A program made the position numbers and the translations under genes. From positions 27,687,101-27,751,100 of the forward strand of contig CM044956.1 of assembly GCA_024516035.1 (NCBI GenBank): 64,000 bases of DNA. Direction: 5' to 3'. This DNA comes from Bactericera cockerelli (taxonomy: Eukaryota > Arthropoda > Insecta > Hemiptera > Triozidae). Below are positions 53,201-56,660 of this stretch, piece after piece (within the stretch, counting starts at the first letter, position 1; every line of letters starts with the position of its first letter). A model generated the notes under the pieces. It ran no database searches and had not been told where the DNA came from. It worked only from the letters and a program-made list of their open reading frames with translations.

Positions 53201-55848
53201 TTTTTCTGTAGGGCACAACTGGACCTCCAGGTCAGGATGGAGCCCCGGGAGCGCCTTGTGACGTCATCCCGGACTACAGCACTGGCATCCTGCTCGTCCG
53301 CCACAGCCAGTCTGCGGTGGTGCCGTCCTGCTCCGACGATCAGGCGAACGGCCACTTTACCAAGCTCTGGGACGGGTACAGTTTACTCTATGTCGAGGGT
53401 AACGAGAAAGCTCACAGTCAAGACTTGGGTAAGGGAGCTAGATTTTCAGTTAATAAAGTTTTATCTTCTTTTTTAGCTCCTTTTTCCCTATAATATGGTG
53501 GAGCTATGAGTATTTGCACTTTAGAGAAAGCAAAAAATACGTGGCGGAATGACTCAGCAATTCTACCACTGTCTATACAAGGAGGCTAATAATTGACAAG
53601 GGCCCCCAGAACCAAGCCAAAACTTGTATACTGCCTGTTTATAGTCACCCAGCCAGACTGCTGGTCTACTCTCTGTTTATAGTCCCCCAGCCAGACTGCT
53701 GGTCTACTCCCTGTTTAATCGTCTGATGATGATGAGTATTTGAGCAAAGTGAAAAGTTAGGGTCGTCATCATCATCATCATAGGGTGGTGTCATCTTGAA
53801 CGATGGTAGCCACACAGTGGAGGAATGACTCAGCACTTCTACCACTGTCTTTACACATATATCATTGTTGTACAAAATTTTAGCCACGGGTTTAAGGGGA
53901 AAATATCAAAAATGTGAGAAATTTATATTCAGAATGTGTCAAATCACTATTAAAGACGATTTTATTGCACTTTTTCGGGGGATTAAAAAATTCAGCATAA
54001 TTATTCATTTTTTTTTTTTTTTATTACATCGTATTCTTCAATGGCAATGAATTCAATTCATCAAAAATTTCAATCAGTTTCATGTAAATTTCAAACAATG
54101 CAACCATCCAATACAATTCTAGGTTTTGCTGGATCCTGCGTTCGCAAGTTCTCAACCATGCCGTTCCTCTTCTGTGATCCTAATAATGTCTGCAACTACG
54201 CCAGCCGGAATGATCGATCCTACTGGCTGAGCACGACGAGCCCATGCCCATGATGCCCGTCGAAGAGTACAACATTCAGAAGTTCATCTCTAGGTAAAAC
54301 TCCCCTACAGGAAAATGAGAGATTTGCCACAGTACGAGTCTGGTTCTAACTAGTAGATCTGTGAACTGAAAACCTCACACAGATTCTATTATCGAATAAA
54401 TTAGAAAAATCATTTTAATTTTCACCAAAGTGACCCCATGCGGCCCTGAGTGGCATTAATCGGCCCACAAAATAAAAAATAGTCTAGGGCCCCAATGAAC
54501 ATGTATACTAAATTTCAACAAGAATCCGGTCGGGAGTTATCGCGGAACAGACAGACAAACAAACAGACATACGAAAGCCCAATCGTCCAATACACAAGTT
54601 TAAACAGAACCTGCATTTGGTTAACAATTCGATCATTTAAGCAGAAAGTTCTCAAGTCTAAACTCAATCCAGGAGTAACCTGTACAAAAAAAAAAAAAAA
54701 AAAAAATATGTTAACTTTGTCAGAGACCACCACCAACCGACTTTTGTGACGCTATAACGAGAAAAAAATCAGTAAAAACTTGTTTCGTCATTAGTTAAGG
54801 GGGGAATTAATAGACAACATCAATAACTTAAGTCGTTGGTAAATGTCGGTTTTCCCTATCCCAACACAGTATGCAATCCGTGACTTAGCGCCACAGAGGT
54901 ATTACAAAAACGTCTATTAATTCCGCCCTAGGAGTTTTACGAAAAATATTTAATAAATTTTATTTCCAGGTGTGTGGTGTGCGAGGTTCCTGCCAACGTG
55001 ATAGCGGTGCACAGTCAATCCGTGGCTATACCGGAGTGTCCTAACGGATGGGACTCGCTCTGGATTGGTTACAGTTTTGTAATGGTAAGATCATGTTTCC
55101 ATATTTCTTGTTATGATGTTTTTTTTAACTAAAAAATAAAATAGTGTATAATTATGTATACGATCACATAACTTTCAGTGACAATAGTTGAACATTTCCA
55201 AAGTATAAATATAATATACCTACCTTGTTTATACTACTAAGTTAGGATAAATAAGTCCCTTTACAATCCAAACAGATTTTATCCATGGATACTGTATTTT
55301 TTCATCCATCGATCAGATAGAAAATTTCAGATACCTAATAATCTGTCCAAGATTACAATTTAGCTTGTGAAGTAAAAAAAAATCCCCAAAGCGATATAGC
55401 TATAGGCAATTGTTACTGTACACCTAATGACATGTTTAGTTAGGACATACATAAGTATATATTTTGTTTTTTTTTTCCTTGTTTATATTATTAATATTGT
55501 CTATTTTTATATTTACCATGATCTGTATATATGTTCTACATACTAATAAAGAGTTTCTAAATAAATAAATAAATGTTTCTCACCCGACAGCACACGGCCG
55601 CGGGTAGCGAAGGGGGCGGCCAGAGCTTGGCCTCGCCCGGGTCTTGCCTGGAGGATTTCCGAGCCACGCCCTTCATTGAATGCAACGGCGAGCGAGGCAC
55701 ATGCCACTACTTCGCCAACAAGATGTCCTTCTGGCTGGCTACCATCGACCCCAACGACCAGTGGTCCGTGCCCCAGAGAAAGACACTCAAGTCCGGAAAT
55801 CTACAGACAGTCGTCAGTCGCTGTCAAGTGTGCATCAAGCGCCGTTAA
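17174..55848 (+). CDS. vkg: Collagen type IV alpha chain, alpha-2/viking-like (whole gene, 29 traced coding exons)
   Basis: Encodes a secreted basement-membrane collagen that trimerises through its NC1 domain and forms networks through 7S and NC1 contacts. Seen: signal peptide, a novel Tyr/Gly/Ser/Asn-rich repeat region, a Cys-containing 7S start, an interrupted Gly-X-Y helix and a duplicated NC1 with 12 conserved Cys. About 6.5 kb of coding sequence (roughly 2175 codons) is visible; family members are usually near 1700 residues, and the excess is mostly the N-terminal repeats. The NC1 sequences [28 protein letters not shown] and the STT-P-P-MMPV pattern resemble alpha-2 more than alpha-1 chains. 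Phases agree at all junctions except exon 11/12 (missing exon, assembly gap) and exon 27/28 (one base short); exon 24 is frame-scrambled. Whether the breaks are biological or consensus errors is not decidable here; errors seem likelier because the rest is well conserved. Confidence 0.9.
17231..18645. other. Collagen intron 1, first part
   Basis: It holds a Helitron-like minus-strand terminus at about 17548-17573, a reverse relative of the 2.4-2.7 kb tandem units (17940-18015), and a GT-rich stretch at 18325-18430. No exon recognised. Confidence 0.5.
18646..18757 (+). mobile_element. tRNA-derived SINE copy
   Basis: TTATCGATAAGGCGGCGTAC, ACTTGTAACCTG and AATTGTGACATCACGA match the minus-strand SINE at 9272-9428; it is more diverged. 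Confidence 0.65.
18766..19478 (+). mobile_element. Most complete M-family element
   Basis: Runs from CACTGCCAATTCTGGACAC to the palindromic end CTTCCGATTTCTAATATTAG, about 710 bp. It contains GGTGTACCGTTCACGAGATA, GTGGTCAGGCGCATGG, CATCAAAATCCGTTGAGTAG and a GACAGACAGACCGACAGA tract. No protein; at least ten partial copies occur in this window. Confidence 0.8.
19854..19938 (+). CDS. vkg: Collagen IV exon 2: N-terminal low-complexity region
   Basis: It lies between TTACAG and GTAAGT, enters in phase 0 and leaves in phase 1. It encodes a Pro/Asn/Ser/Tyr-rich stretch beginning [14 protein letters not shown] and ending NFTA. Composition matches exon 3 and not collagen, so it belongs to the unusual N-terminal region. 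An NFT sequon is visible. Confidence 0.7.
20093..20215 (+). repeat. M-family 5' fragment
   Basis: CACTGCAAATCATGGTCACA to CACTTGTATCTCCAAAG. Confidence 0.65.
20375..20690 (+). pseudogene. Mariner transposase C-terminal remnant
   Basis: Split between frames: [19 protein letters not shown] and FRWEVFGHS, then [13 protein letters not shown] and [16 protein letters not shown]. These match the second and third catalytic blocks of a mariner transposase. Unrelated in sequence to the 15.3-kb element. Lies in collagen intron 2. Confidence 0.8.
21215..22479 (+). CDS. vkg: Collagen IV exon 3: six-copy Tyr/Gly/Ser/Asn repeat domain and first 7S cysteines
   Basis: A single 1265-base exon encodes about 421 residues. 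After a non-repetitive stretch with [17 protein letters not shown] come six repeats with the core [15 protein letters not shown]. Core starts at 21541, 21697, 21850, 22000, 22156 and 22312 give 150-156-bp spacing (50-52 residues). Each repeat carries GYYD, one Trp, and usually NGS and NAS/NSS sequons, joined by [11 protein letters not shown] and SSSTGRNGG linkers. The exon ends [13 protein letters not shown], whose two Cys fit the start of a collagen IV 7S domain, and splices in frame to GPPG in exon 4. Middle repeats are nearly identical at DNA level, suggesting recent expansion. I know of no equivalent domain in collagen IV; the function is unknown. Confidence 0.85.
22933..23067 (+). CDS. 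vkg: Collagen IV exon 4: first Gly-X-Y segment (7S region)
   Basis: It is 45 codons, phase 0 to 0, bounded by TTCTAG and GTGAGT. It begins [16 protein letters not shown] and continues as uninterrupted Gly-X-Y triplets to GQKGDR. It follows the exon 3 cysteines directly, so it lies in the 7S cross-linking segment. Confidence 0.95.
23427..23546 (+). repeat. M-family 5' fragment
   Basis: CACTGCAAATTCTGGACACA to CACTTGTGTCTCATAAACC. Confidence 0.65.
23547..23812 (+). repeat. Dispersed repeat P (short copy)
   Basis: AGTCTGAACGGCAGTCCTTA, GTGTGATCGATTTCGAGTCA and GGGAAGTTCCTGCAACAT recur in the longer copy at 57735-58250. Confidence 0.7.
23813..24090. mobile_element. Solo arm of the 13.6-kb foldback family
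   Basis: Begins ACAGGGTGTCCCATTATAAA and includes CGAGAACTACTGATGATG, AAGGTTATTTCAAGGTCACC and TTGTCACACCCAATTTCAC, then stops without a second arm. Confidence 0.7.
24229..24336 (+). CDS. vkg: Collagen IV exon 5: 7S glycosylation site segment
   Basis: It is 36 codons, phase 0 to 0, between TTCTAG and GTAAGT. It runs [10 protein letters not shown] to GLDGCNGTD. The GCNGT motif is the conserved 7S cysteine plus N-glycosylation sequon found in collagen IV chains generally. Confidence 0.95.
24735..24984 (+). CDS. vkg: Collagen IV exon 6: helix with 7S-end interruption
   Basis: It is 250 bases, phase 0 to 1. It encodes Gly-X-Y triplets with an interruption at [18 protein letters not shown] and ends GERGYYGLK. 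The donor GTAAGA opens the 4.56-kb repeat-filled intron. Confidence 0.95.
25065..25753. mobile_element. Minisatellite-cored element A with inverted oligomer arrays
   Basis: Left: four direct copies of GTATGARTTCGGTGC (25065, 25095, 25127, 25159). Core: seven AGGCATGG starts exactly 45 bp apart from 25249 to 25519. Right: inverted copies GCACCGAAYTCATAC (25668, 25700) and a shorter one at 25741. No ORF; no known family recognised. Confidence 0.7.
25249..25533. repeat. 45-bp minisatellite, copy A
   Basis: Units read AGGCATGGCCTTCATTGTAT, then TTTACCTAACCCTACTATAA, then ACCCA. Starts fall at 25249, 25294, 25339, 25384, 25429, 25474 and 25519. Confidence 0.97.
25914..25988 (+). mobile_element. 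tRNA-derived SINE head
   Basis: The A-box TAGCTCAGTGGT (25921-25932) and B-box AGATTCGAACCC (25968-25979) are well spaced, but the would-be acceptor arms do not pair, so it is not a functional tRNA. A mirrored copy is at about 27493-27567. Confidence 0.7.
26268..26900 (+). repeat. M-family copy at the palindrome centre
   Basis: CACTGCCAATTATGGACTCA onward, containing a middle and tail segment in the reverse sense after 26620. It is itself re-inverted at 28078-28712. Confidence 0.75.
26901..27213 (-). repeat. M-family half copy
   Basis: Reverse complement of the 5' half, ending at TTGGCAGTG (27203-27211); forms the right side of the palindrome spacer and arm. Confidence 0.75.
28078..28712 (-). 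repeat. M-family copy
   Basis: Reverse-complement relative of 26268-26900, joined directly to the truncated minisatellite at about 28075. The junction marks the end of the palindrome. Confidence 0.75.
28723..28865 (-). repeat. Dispersed repeat Q fragment
   Basis: GATGGGGGTTGTGACATATC and GCTGATTACGAATTTGACGT are the reverse of sequences at 34885-35190 and 62690-62990. Confidence 0.7.
28866..29547. other. End of collagen intron 6
   Basis: No repeat or exon recognised before the exon 7 acceptor. Confidence 0.4.
29548..29720 (+). CDS. vkg: Collagen IV exon 7: helix with large interruption
   Basis: It is 173 bases, phase 1 to 0, from TCTCAG to GTAAGT. It encodes [18 protein letters not shown], then a non-triplet interruption [16 protein letters not shown] before [12 protein letters not shown]. 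Such interruptions give collagen IV its flexibility. Confidence 0.95.
30520..30600 (+). repeat. SINE-tail-like segment
   Basis: ATGAGGAAAAATGAGAGAGG and AGCAACCAGTGGTGTAATTA resemble sequence after the tRNA-like head at 44000 and the reverse copy at 52060-52130. Confidence 0.5.
30770..31040 (-). mobile_element. LINE-like 3' fragment (second family)
   Basis: Shares GAACCAAGGGCGAGGTTTAA and GCTTGTGGCTTTCTCTT with 61025-61165; an AT-rich tail lies on the left, consistent with minus orientation. Confidence 0.55.
30890..30923. repeat. Perfect 16-bp hairpin
   Basis: CATGTTTGTAGTTTAT, two loop bases TG, then the exact complement. Confidence 0.9.
32213..32329 (+). CDS. vkg: Collagen IV exon 8
   Basis: It is 39 codons, phase 0 to 0, from TTCTCAG to GTAAGT. 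It begins [13 protein letters not shown], has a Cys in [10 protein letters not shown], and ends GPPGIR. The preceding intron contains the 1.84-kb foldback. Confidence 0.95.
32604..32815 (+). CDS. vkg: Collagen IV exon 9
   Basis: It is 212 bases, phase 0 to 2, from TTGCAG to GTAAGA. It is nearly pure Gly-X-Y from [10 protein letters not shown] to GPRGPQ, with one small GGGQG interruption. It is GC-rich compared with the flanking introns. Confidence 0.95.
32880..33080 (+). repeat. Dispersed repeat R
   Basis: GGTTTTTCACACCTTCATAT and TTTCAAGAGTCAATACAAA recur at 60549-60725. Confidence 0.7.
33440..33600 (+). CDS. vkg: Collagen IV exon 10
   Basis: It is 161 bases, phase 2 to 1, from TTCACAG to GTAATT. 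It continues Gly-X-Y from [13 protein letters not shown] to GESGLP. Both junctions rebuild a Gly codon. Confidence 0.95.
33690..34350. repeat. Diverged inverted pair in collagen intron 10
   Basis: AAATACAAAAATTGTACCTC on the right mirrors GAGGTACAATTTTTGTATTT on the left; TCACTTTTTAATTT/AATTAGTAACTTTTTTCTG and TTTACTTTTCTCGGA are also mirrored around about 34010. A degraded foldback without clear tips. Confidence 0.65.
34456..34550 (+). CDS. vkg: Collagen IV exon 11 (followed by a phase conflict)
   Basis: It is 95 bases, phase 1 to 0, ending GEKGLSII before GTGAGT. The next recognisable exon (41149) needs one carried base, but this exon supplies none and has no alternative GT donor in the right frame. 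At least one intervening exon is therefore absent from the visible sequence. A LINE 3' end starts a few bases after the donor. Confidence 0.9.
34553..34740 (-). mobile_element. LINE 3' fragment abutting the exon 11 donor
   Basis: CATATGTCCTAACTAAAGGG and GAAGAGATTGCCATAGGCAA match the families at 6793 and 55385 in reverse. The TTATTATTATATAA tail begins within ten bases of the GTGAGT donor. Confidence 0.75.
34885..35190 (+). repeat. Dispersed repeat Q
   Basis: GTAACATTTAGCTAAAAATC, GTCGCAACCCCCATCTA and GGGTTCCAAAAAGTTCAAGA are shared with 62690-62990. Confidence 0.8.
35311..36417. mobile_element. 1.1-kb foldback, CAGGGTCC type
   Basis: CAGGGTCCGTCAAAAAAAAG and GGTGGACCCTG ends with TA flanks. 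Arms of about 260 bp share TATCTAGAGAACG, TAGAACCACCCTATTTGTAA and ATCATTACCAGGGG. Related single arms are at 47516-47799 and 50426-50690. Confidence 0.85.
36420..36700. repeat. Dispersed repeat with CTGTCTGTC tract
   Basis: TTTGGCTTTCGTTTGTCTGT and TGTTGAAATTTAGTATACA recur at 63280-63420. Confidence 0.65.
37415..40318 (-). CDS. Reverse transcriptase polyprotein of the LINE-like element
   Basis: A long open frame of 967 residues. Residues 1-60 are the end of an APE-type endonuclease with the SDH motif (49-51). The RT domain spans roughly 300-600 with [10 protein letters not shown] (361), FIDFRRAFD (433), [13 protein letters not shown] (511) and YADD (555-558). A C-terminal [19 protein letters not shown] is a CCHC-like motif. 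It copies its RNA by target-primed reverse transcription. The long open frame means recent insertion, yet the endonuclease half is frame-shifted just upstream. Exact clade (CR1/Jockey-like) is not resolvable by eye. Confidence 0.9.
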   Translation of the reverse strand: MNGRSLKDSPANYTYMSHSGKSCVDLVLSNLSGLNLVADFEVDDFFLKSDHLPIVLSIACTQLVIIDTNRDIDRPKVVWNDNKKEDFFQALSEVHIEDTKLLSAEEEYRYIRDNLLKVSQELKLVRNSTTRRNPRLKKPWFDRSCLQAKFIMRNKYRKAKRQGFNSKELLGDFLVSKKNYSDLLKSRKILYEQNMIKKFCNVKNSSEFWKTVKSYTPKIRNQIDIDMKVVEDHFKDVFSDNTDLQDSIREELAQLQQELNAARSTHAQMDQDENIKGGYNVTLDSEISLGELNFSLKNCKNNKAGGEDLLIYELLKNLPDNWKNNLLSIFNKILKFEKVPADWSKILMFLLFKKGDSKLISNYRGISLINVVSKLFTQILHRRLSAFAENKKVIPENQGGFREGRGCSDQVFTLTALIQINLRLPKSKVFAAFIDFRRAFDGISHDILWLKLHKYGVSTKFINILRSLYRNAKVKVVLNNKKSAGDSGSFSSEALPDMNRNITDEIRVEQGILQGDTLSPLLFNIFIADFEEYLRNKGEAGVNIDNINDIMLLFYADDMVIFSKSQIELQKKLNFLNEYCNLYGLVVNVEKSKVVIFRKSGNVSKKHVLYYNGEKMEIVNKFTYLGVTFSCSGLFSVAAEVACAKGKVATAKIIEIVKKSKIANLVAWQKLFEALVSSTSLYCAEVWAWRYAEQLETVQSQYYKSILFLPRSTPGYCLRLELGISKLKINVLKKMLALWCTLLKTKNNRYTKICFLQLVKLRSASYHEVRYNWCSQLQDILCDLGFQDLWERQDVHAVEQNFDLILEKLQETLHSQDLARIDNSHYNTTFKCILDPSRTVSSYFNWSLPLVSIRFLCQLRLAGEKFSIISFAATKSYFDINNKCDLCNMRVDDSLWHFFCSCPLLSGHRIRYLGKRSIGFYEFLALLKSLGTNDCEAILNTIILFYKAAAKERNFAKELFAEFDEIV
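40319..40497 (-). pseudogene. Endonuclease portion, frameshifted from the RT frame
   Basis: In another frame the minus strand reads [20 protein letters not shown] to LDDIGFLF, the central APE-endonuclease block. One base offset at about 40318-40322 separates it from the NGRSLKDS of the long frame. It could be an assembly error next to the gap or a real lesion. Confidence 0.8.
40498..40597. other. Scaffold gap of 100 N
   Basis: A run of exactly 100 N, the usual placeholder for a gap of unknown size. It interrupts a LINE-like element and lies in the intron where a collagen exon is predicted to be missing. Confidence 0.99.
40752..40872 (+). repeat. Dispersed repeat S
   Basis: TATCGAGTGGGGTATTGAA, GTCTCGATGTCCTCATGC and GTGAGGTTTACAGTTCA are shared with 63640-63765. 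Confidence 0.75.
40878..40960 (+). tRNA. Class II tRNA-like sequence (tRNA, tRNA pseudogene or SINE head)
   Basis: An 83-nt cloverleaf fits: the 7-bp acceptor GCACTGG/CCAGTGC is perfect, then A-box TAGTCAAGTGGTT, anticodon stem CTGGT/TCCAG with one T-T mismatch, loop CTGGTAA, a 15-nt variable arm and T-arm GTTGG/CCCAC with one mismatch around TTCGAAT. A T6 run soon after could end Pol III transcription. A GGT anticodon would be Thr but the long variable arm is Ser/Leu-like, so a functional tRNA is doubtful. Confidence 0.5.
41149..41334 (+). CDS. vkg: Collagen IV exon 12 (enters in phase 1)
   Basis: It is 186 bases from TTCCAG to GTAATT. The only collagen frame reads [15 protein letters not shown] after two leading bases, so it needs a 1-base carry from an unseen upstream exon. 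It contains an interruption VSGDNLLG and ends GQPGIP, phase 1. Confidence 0.93.
41472..41668 (+). CDS. vkg: Collagen IV exon 13: cysteine-containing helix segment
   Basis: It is 197 bases, phase 1 to 0, from TTGCAG to GTAGGT. It includes [10 protein letters not shown], a two-Cys interruption, then Gly-X-Y to GIPGKA. Paired helical Cys in collagen IV interruptions can form extra disulfide links (inference). Confidence 0.93.
41933..41969 (+). CDS. vkg: Collagen IV exon 14 (37-base mini-exon)
   Basis: It encodes [12 protein letters not shown] plus one base, between TTTCAG and GTTTGT. Phase 0 in and 1 out match both neighbours, and four Gly-X-Y triplets are perfect, so it is accepted despite its size and the weak donor. 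Confidence 0.85.
42530..42702 (+). CDS. vkg: Collagen IV exon 15
   Basis: It is 173 bases, phase 1 to 0, from CATCAG to GTAAGG. It contains the interruption [16 protein letters not shown], then Gly-X-Y to GFTGTFGDK. Confidence 0.93.
42876..43044 (+). CDS. vkg: Collagen IV exon 16
   Basis: It is 169 bases, phase 0 to 1, from TTTCAG to GTAAGA. It runs [16 protein letters not shown] to GLKGDA with short interruptions at GDSIKGEPG and [10 protein letters not shown]. Confidence 0.93.
43495..43622 (+). CDS. vkg: Collagen IV exon 17
   Basis: It is 128 bases, phase 1 to 0, from TTTCAG to GTAAGT. It opens with a Cys-containing interruption [17 protein letters not shown] (NCT sequon) and ends GYMGEK. 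Confidence 0.93.
43740..43858. repeat. Inverted repeat hairpin in collagen intron 17
   Basis: TCGCGATCTGGCTGCAAGTA pairs with TATTTGCAGCCAGATCGCGA across about 45 bases, extending into TTTTGCAAA on the inner side. Confidence 0.85.
43990..44200 (+). mobile_element. tRNA-like SINE
   Basis: The B-box GGGTTCGAATTT is preceded by GTGGGTAGAGGTTGTGCTC at tRNA-like spacing. The body has TCGGTGTCCACTCATACATA and CGACTAGTGGCGGAATGATA, seen reversed at 51980-52130. Confidence 0.6.
44322..44484 (+). CDS. vkg: Collagen IV exon 18
   Basis: It is 163 bases, phase 0 to 1, from TTTCAG to GTACTT. It is nearly uninterrupted Gly-X-Y from [10 protein letters not shown] to GFPGPPSPK. Confidence 0.93.
44718..44920 (+). 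CDS. vkg: Collagen IV exon 19
   Basis: It is 203 bases, phase 1 to 0, from TTTCAG to [21 protein letters not shown] contains a small interruption, then triplets to GPIGQK. Confidence 0.93.
45205..45350 (-). mobile_element. tRNA-derived SINE copy
   Basis: Reverse strand matches 9272-9428: CGAACCACCGACCTCTAGGT and ATATCACAACTACACAAACT. Confidence 0.75.
45395..45475 (+). mobile_element. 3' end of a 5S-SINE-related element
   Basis: GTAGTTGAAAGCGACGTTGA followed by A10 matches the tail of the 5S-derived SINE at 2875-3132. The head is absent. Confidence 0.6.
45843..46041 (+). CDS. vkg: Collagen IV exon 20
   Basis: It is 199 bases, phase 0 to 1, from ATACAG to GTTAGT. Gly-X-Y runs from [10 protein letters not shown] to GPRGSP, with a VGVVG irregularity. 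Confidence 0.93.
46416..46639 (+). CDS. vkg: Collagen IV exon 21
   Basis: It is 224 bases, phase 1 to 0, from CTACAG to GTGAGT. It reads [16 protein letters not shown] (short interruption), then triplets to GLRGLT. Confidence 0.93.
46842..47388. repeat. Inverted pair of an M-related repeat
   Basis: Left and right halves mirror around about 47115 (TTAGAGATTTTTTAGTGAAT against ATTCAGTAAAAAAATCTCTG). A third copy begins at 63905 and runs off the window. Confidence 0.7.
47516..47799. mobile_element. Right arm of a CAGGGTCC-type foldback
   Basis: AATAGGGTGGTTCCATTTAA, CCTAGTAGAAAAGGTTTCC and the end GCCGACCCTG match 35311-36417. No left arm nearby. Confidence 0.75.
47925..48732 (+). CDS. vkg: Collagen IV exon 22 (largest helix exon)
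   Basis: It is 808 bases, phase 0 to 1, from TTTCAG to GTGAGT. It encodes about 269 residues of mostly Gly-X-Y with imperfections at [31 protein letters not shown] and GLTVKGEKG. An M-family repeat lies about 30 bases into the next intron. Confidence 0.95.
48763..49262 (-). repeat. M-family copy close to the exon 22 donor
   Basis: Starts with ATTACTTCCGAGAATTTTTT and includes CTGTCGGTCTGTCTGTCTGT, ACTACTCGACGGATTTTG and GGTACACCCGATTTTGATGA. Confidence 0.8.
49295..49375. repeat. Short dispersed repeat of about 85 bp
   Basis: Second copy of the 13236-13320 sequence, ending about 70 bases before the exon 23 acceptor. Confidence 0.75.
49446..49688 (+). CDS. vkg: Collagen IV exon 23
   Basis: It is 243 bases, phase 1 to 1, from TTCCAG to GTAAGT. 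It reads [13 protein letters not shown] to GEKGDPGPP, with one interruption at LPAPFGG. Confidence 0.93.
49689..50395. other. Start of collagen intron 23, possible DNA-element remnant
   Basis: Ends with GGACACCCTGTATATT, a foldback-type tip facing left, and contains a T18 run. No matching left tip found. Confidence 0.4.
50426..50690. mobile_element. Left arm of a CAGGGTCC-type foldback
   Basis: AATATCTAGAGAACGAACTA, TACCAGGGGCCACCCC and TAGAACCACCCTATTTGTAA match 35311-36417. Confidence 0.75.
50771..51420. mobile_element. Minisatellite-cored element B with inverted oligomer arrays
   Basis: Left: GATTCCGTCCC-type words at 50772, 50814 and 50846. Core: seven AGGCATGG starts 45 bp apart (50935-51205). 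Right: inverted GGGACGGAATC-type words at 51303, 51337, 51366, 51380 and 51410. Same plan and same core copy number as 25065-25753, but different outer words. Confidence 0.7.
50935..51219. repeat. 45-bp minisatellite, copy B
   Basis: Same unit as copy A with a CTTC/GTC variation. Because 45 is a multiple of three, the array forms a spurious 15-residue repeat ORF. Confidence 0.97.
51642..51854 (+). CDS. vkg: Collagen IV exon 24, internally frame-scrambled
   Basis: It lies between TTTTCAG and GTAATC. Start (GAPGLPGVT) and end ([10 protein letters not shown] to GDQGLP) are clean collagen in the same frame, and the 213-base length fits the flanking phases. The middle (about 51668-51781) jumps among all three frames, with Gly-X-Y fragments such as GEKGIA and GELGT, and the nominal frame has TGA at 51737-51739. 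Several compensating small indels are implied. Consensus error in a GC-rich repeat is likeliest; a real lesion is possible. Confidence 0.75.
51976..52130 (-). mobile_element. SINE body, reverse
   Basis: TGGTAATGCCGCCACTGGTC and CCTCACGAGGTATGAGTGGA are the reverse of the body after the 44000 SINE head. Confidence 0.6.
52271..52440 (+). CDS. vkg: Collagen IV exon 25
   Basis: It is 170 bases, phase 1 to 0, from CCACAG to GTAAGA. It is pure Gly-X-Y from [10 protein letters not shown] to GLPGFQ, near the C-terminal end of the helix. Confidence 0.94.
52441..53211. other. Collagen intron 25
   Basis: No repeat or coding signal beyond a 191-codon run-on from exon 25 that ends in non-collagen sequence. 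Confidence 0.5.
53212..53428 (+). CDS. vkg: Collagen IV exon 26: end of helix and first NC1 segment
   Basis: It is 217 bases, phase 0 to 1, from CTGTAG to GTAAGG. The last triplets [15 protein letters not shown] lead to [19 protein letters not shown], then [18 protein letters not shown]. This is the start of the first C4-type NC1 repeat, which directs chain selection and trimerisation. Confidence 0.95.
53545..53865. repeat. Dispersed repeat (CATCATAGGGTGG family), two partial copies
   Basis: GGAGGCTAATAATTGACAAG in the first part and CATCATAGGGTGGTGTCATC in the second match 8326-8500. A 45-base CTGTTTATAG-CAGCCAGACTG unit is tandemly repeated in between. Confidence 0.75.
54123..54293 (+). 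CDS. vkg: Collagen IV exon 27: NC1 segment with a one-base deficit
   Basis: It reads [35 protein letters not shown], then shifts. After 54241 the next NC1 residues ([16 protein letters not shown]) are in the +2 frame, and the unmodified frame stops at 54251-54253. The length of 171 is one short of what phases 1 and 2 demand. It is either a sequencing/consensus deletion or a true null allele; intact NC1 on both sides favours error. Confidence 0.9.
54798..54930. mobile_element. Small MITE in collagen intron 27
   Basis: Ends GGGGGGAATTAATAGAC and GTCTATTAATTCCGCCC. The interior CAATCCGTGACTTAGCGCCA is shared, in opposite orientation, with 59946-60060. Confidence 0.75.
54970..55084 (+). CDS. vkg: Collagen IV exon 28: second NC1 repeat, first part
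   Basis: It is 115 bases, phase 2 to 0, from TTCCAG to GTAAGA. It reads [18 protein letters not shown] to [13 protein letters not shown], the start of the second NC1 subdomain. Confidence 0.95.
55385..55574 (+). mobile_element. LINE 3' fragment abutting the exon 29 acceptor
   Basis: GTTTAGTTAGGACATACATA, TTTATATTTACCATG, CTAATAAAGAGTTTCTAAA and an AAATAAATAAATAAA tail match 6793-7035. It leaves about 17 host bases before the CAG acceptor. Confidence 0.8.
55591..55848 (+). CDS. vkg: Collagen IV exon 29: NC1 end and stop
   Basis: It is 86 codons including [22 protein letters not shown], the conserved [15 protein letters not shown] and [18 protein letters not shown] and the final [10 protein letters not shown] match NC1 ends. 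The Lys in TLKSG corresponds to the family's sulfilimine hydroxylysine position (established for NC1; residue mapping inferred). The acceptor CCGACAG follows a LINE tail by about 17 bases. Confidence 0.96.
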   Translation, partial: HTAAGSEGGGQSLASPGSCLEDFRATPFIECNGERGTCHYFANKMSFWLATIDPNDQWSVPQRKTLKSGNLQTVVSRCQVCIKRR

Positions 55849-56660
55849 AAGCGACCTCTAGGACGAAACATGTGAAATGATGAGCTGAATGCACTCAAAC
55901 TAAAGAAGAAACACGTTATAGTATGTCTCTTCCGTGTCAAACTGGCGGTGGTGGTGCACTATTGAACCTTTGATTTAGTAAGACTAACTTTTGACAGTCT
56001 GAAACAGAATGAAAACTCAACTGTGCTATTTGCTAGTGTAATCAAACATAATAAAAGAGTTACTCCCTAAAAAATGCATATAAATAGTCTTGCTAAACAA
56101 AATATATTTTATTGAAATTAAACCGTACCTGTGTAGATAATTAGAATGAGTTTTCCGCAAAACTGGATGTTTTAATATGGACCAAAATGTCAAAGAAATA
56201 CCAAAATAATTCTCGATGTGAAGCAACGAACGTGTGTTGATTAGTTTTGATGGACTACCATAGGCATAGTAAAACACTAAAGCTTCCAAATAACTCTTCA
56301 TTTAGTATGCAAACCTACTATATTTCATACAAATGAATAAATGAACAGTATTGAAAAAAAAAAAAAAAAAAATATTTGTGGAGATGTATGAACCAGTTTC
56401 TCCGTGACTTTCGACATCTCATCATGCTAAAGATCCTACACAATACACAAGTGCACGGTTAGAAGAAAGCATTGTAGGTACGTGTAAGTAGGTTCTTAAT
56501 TAATCAGTGTAATATTTTACATTCACTTCCAGCATATTACAGAATTAATGGGAAGATGTACCTAGATATTGTATCTACTATGTACATGAAAAATTTTGCT
56601 CTTACAAAATAAACGTATTACAGTCTCATAATTTTTGTAAAGATGAAATAAAGACTAGAG
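55849..56660 (+). promoter_or_regulatory. Collagen IV 3' UTR with candidate poly(A) signals
   Basis: AT-rich sequence with no coding signal after the stop. AATAAA hexamers lie at 56336-56341 (followed by an 18-base A run at 56354-56371), 56608-56613 and 56647-56652. Which is used is unknown; the A run may be genomic priming-prone sequence. Confidence 0.5.
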
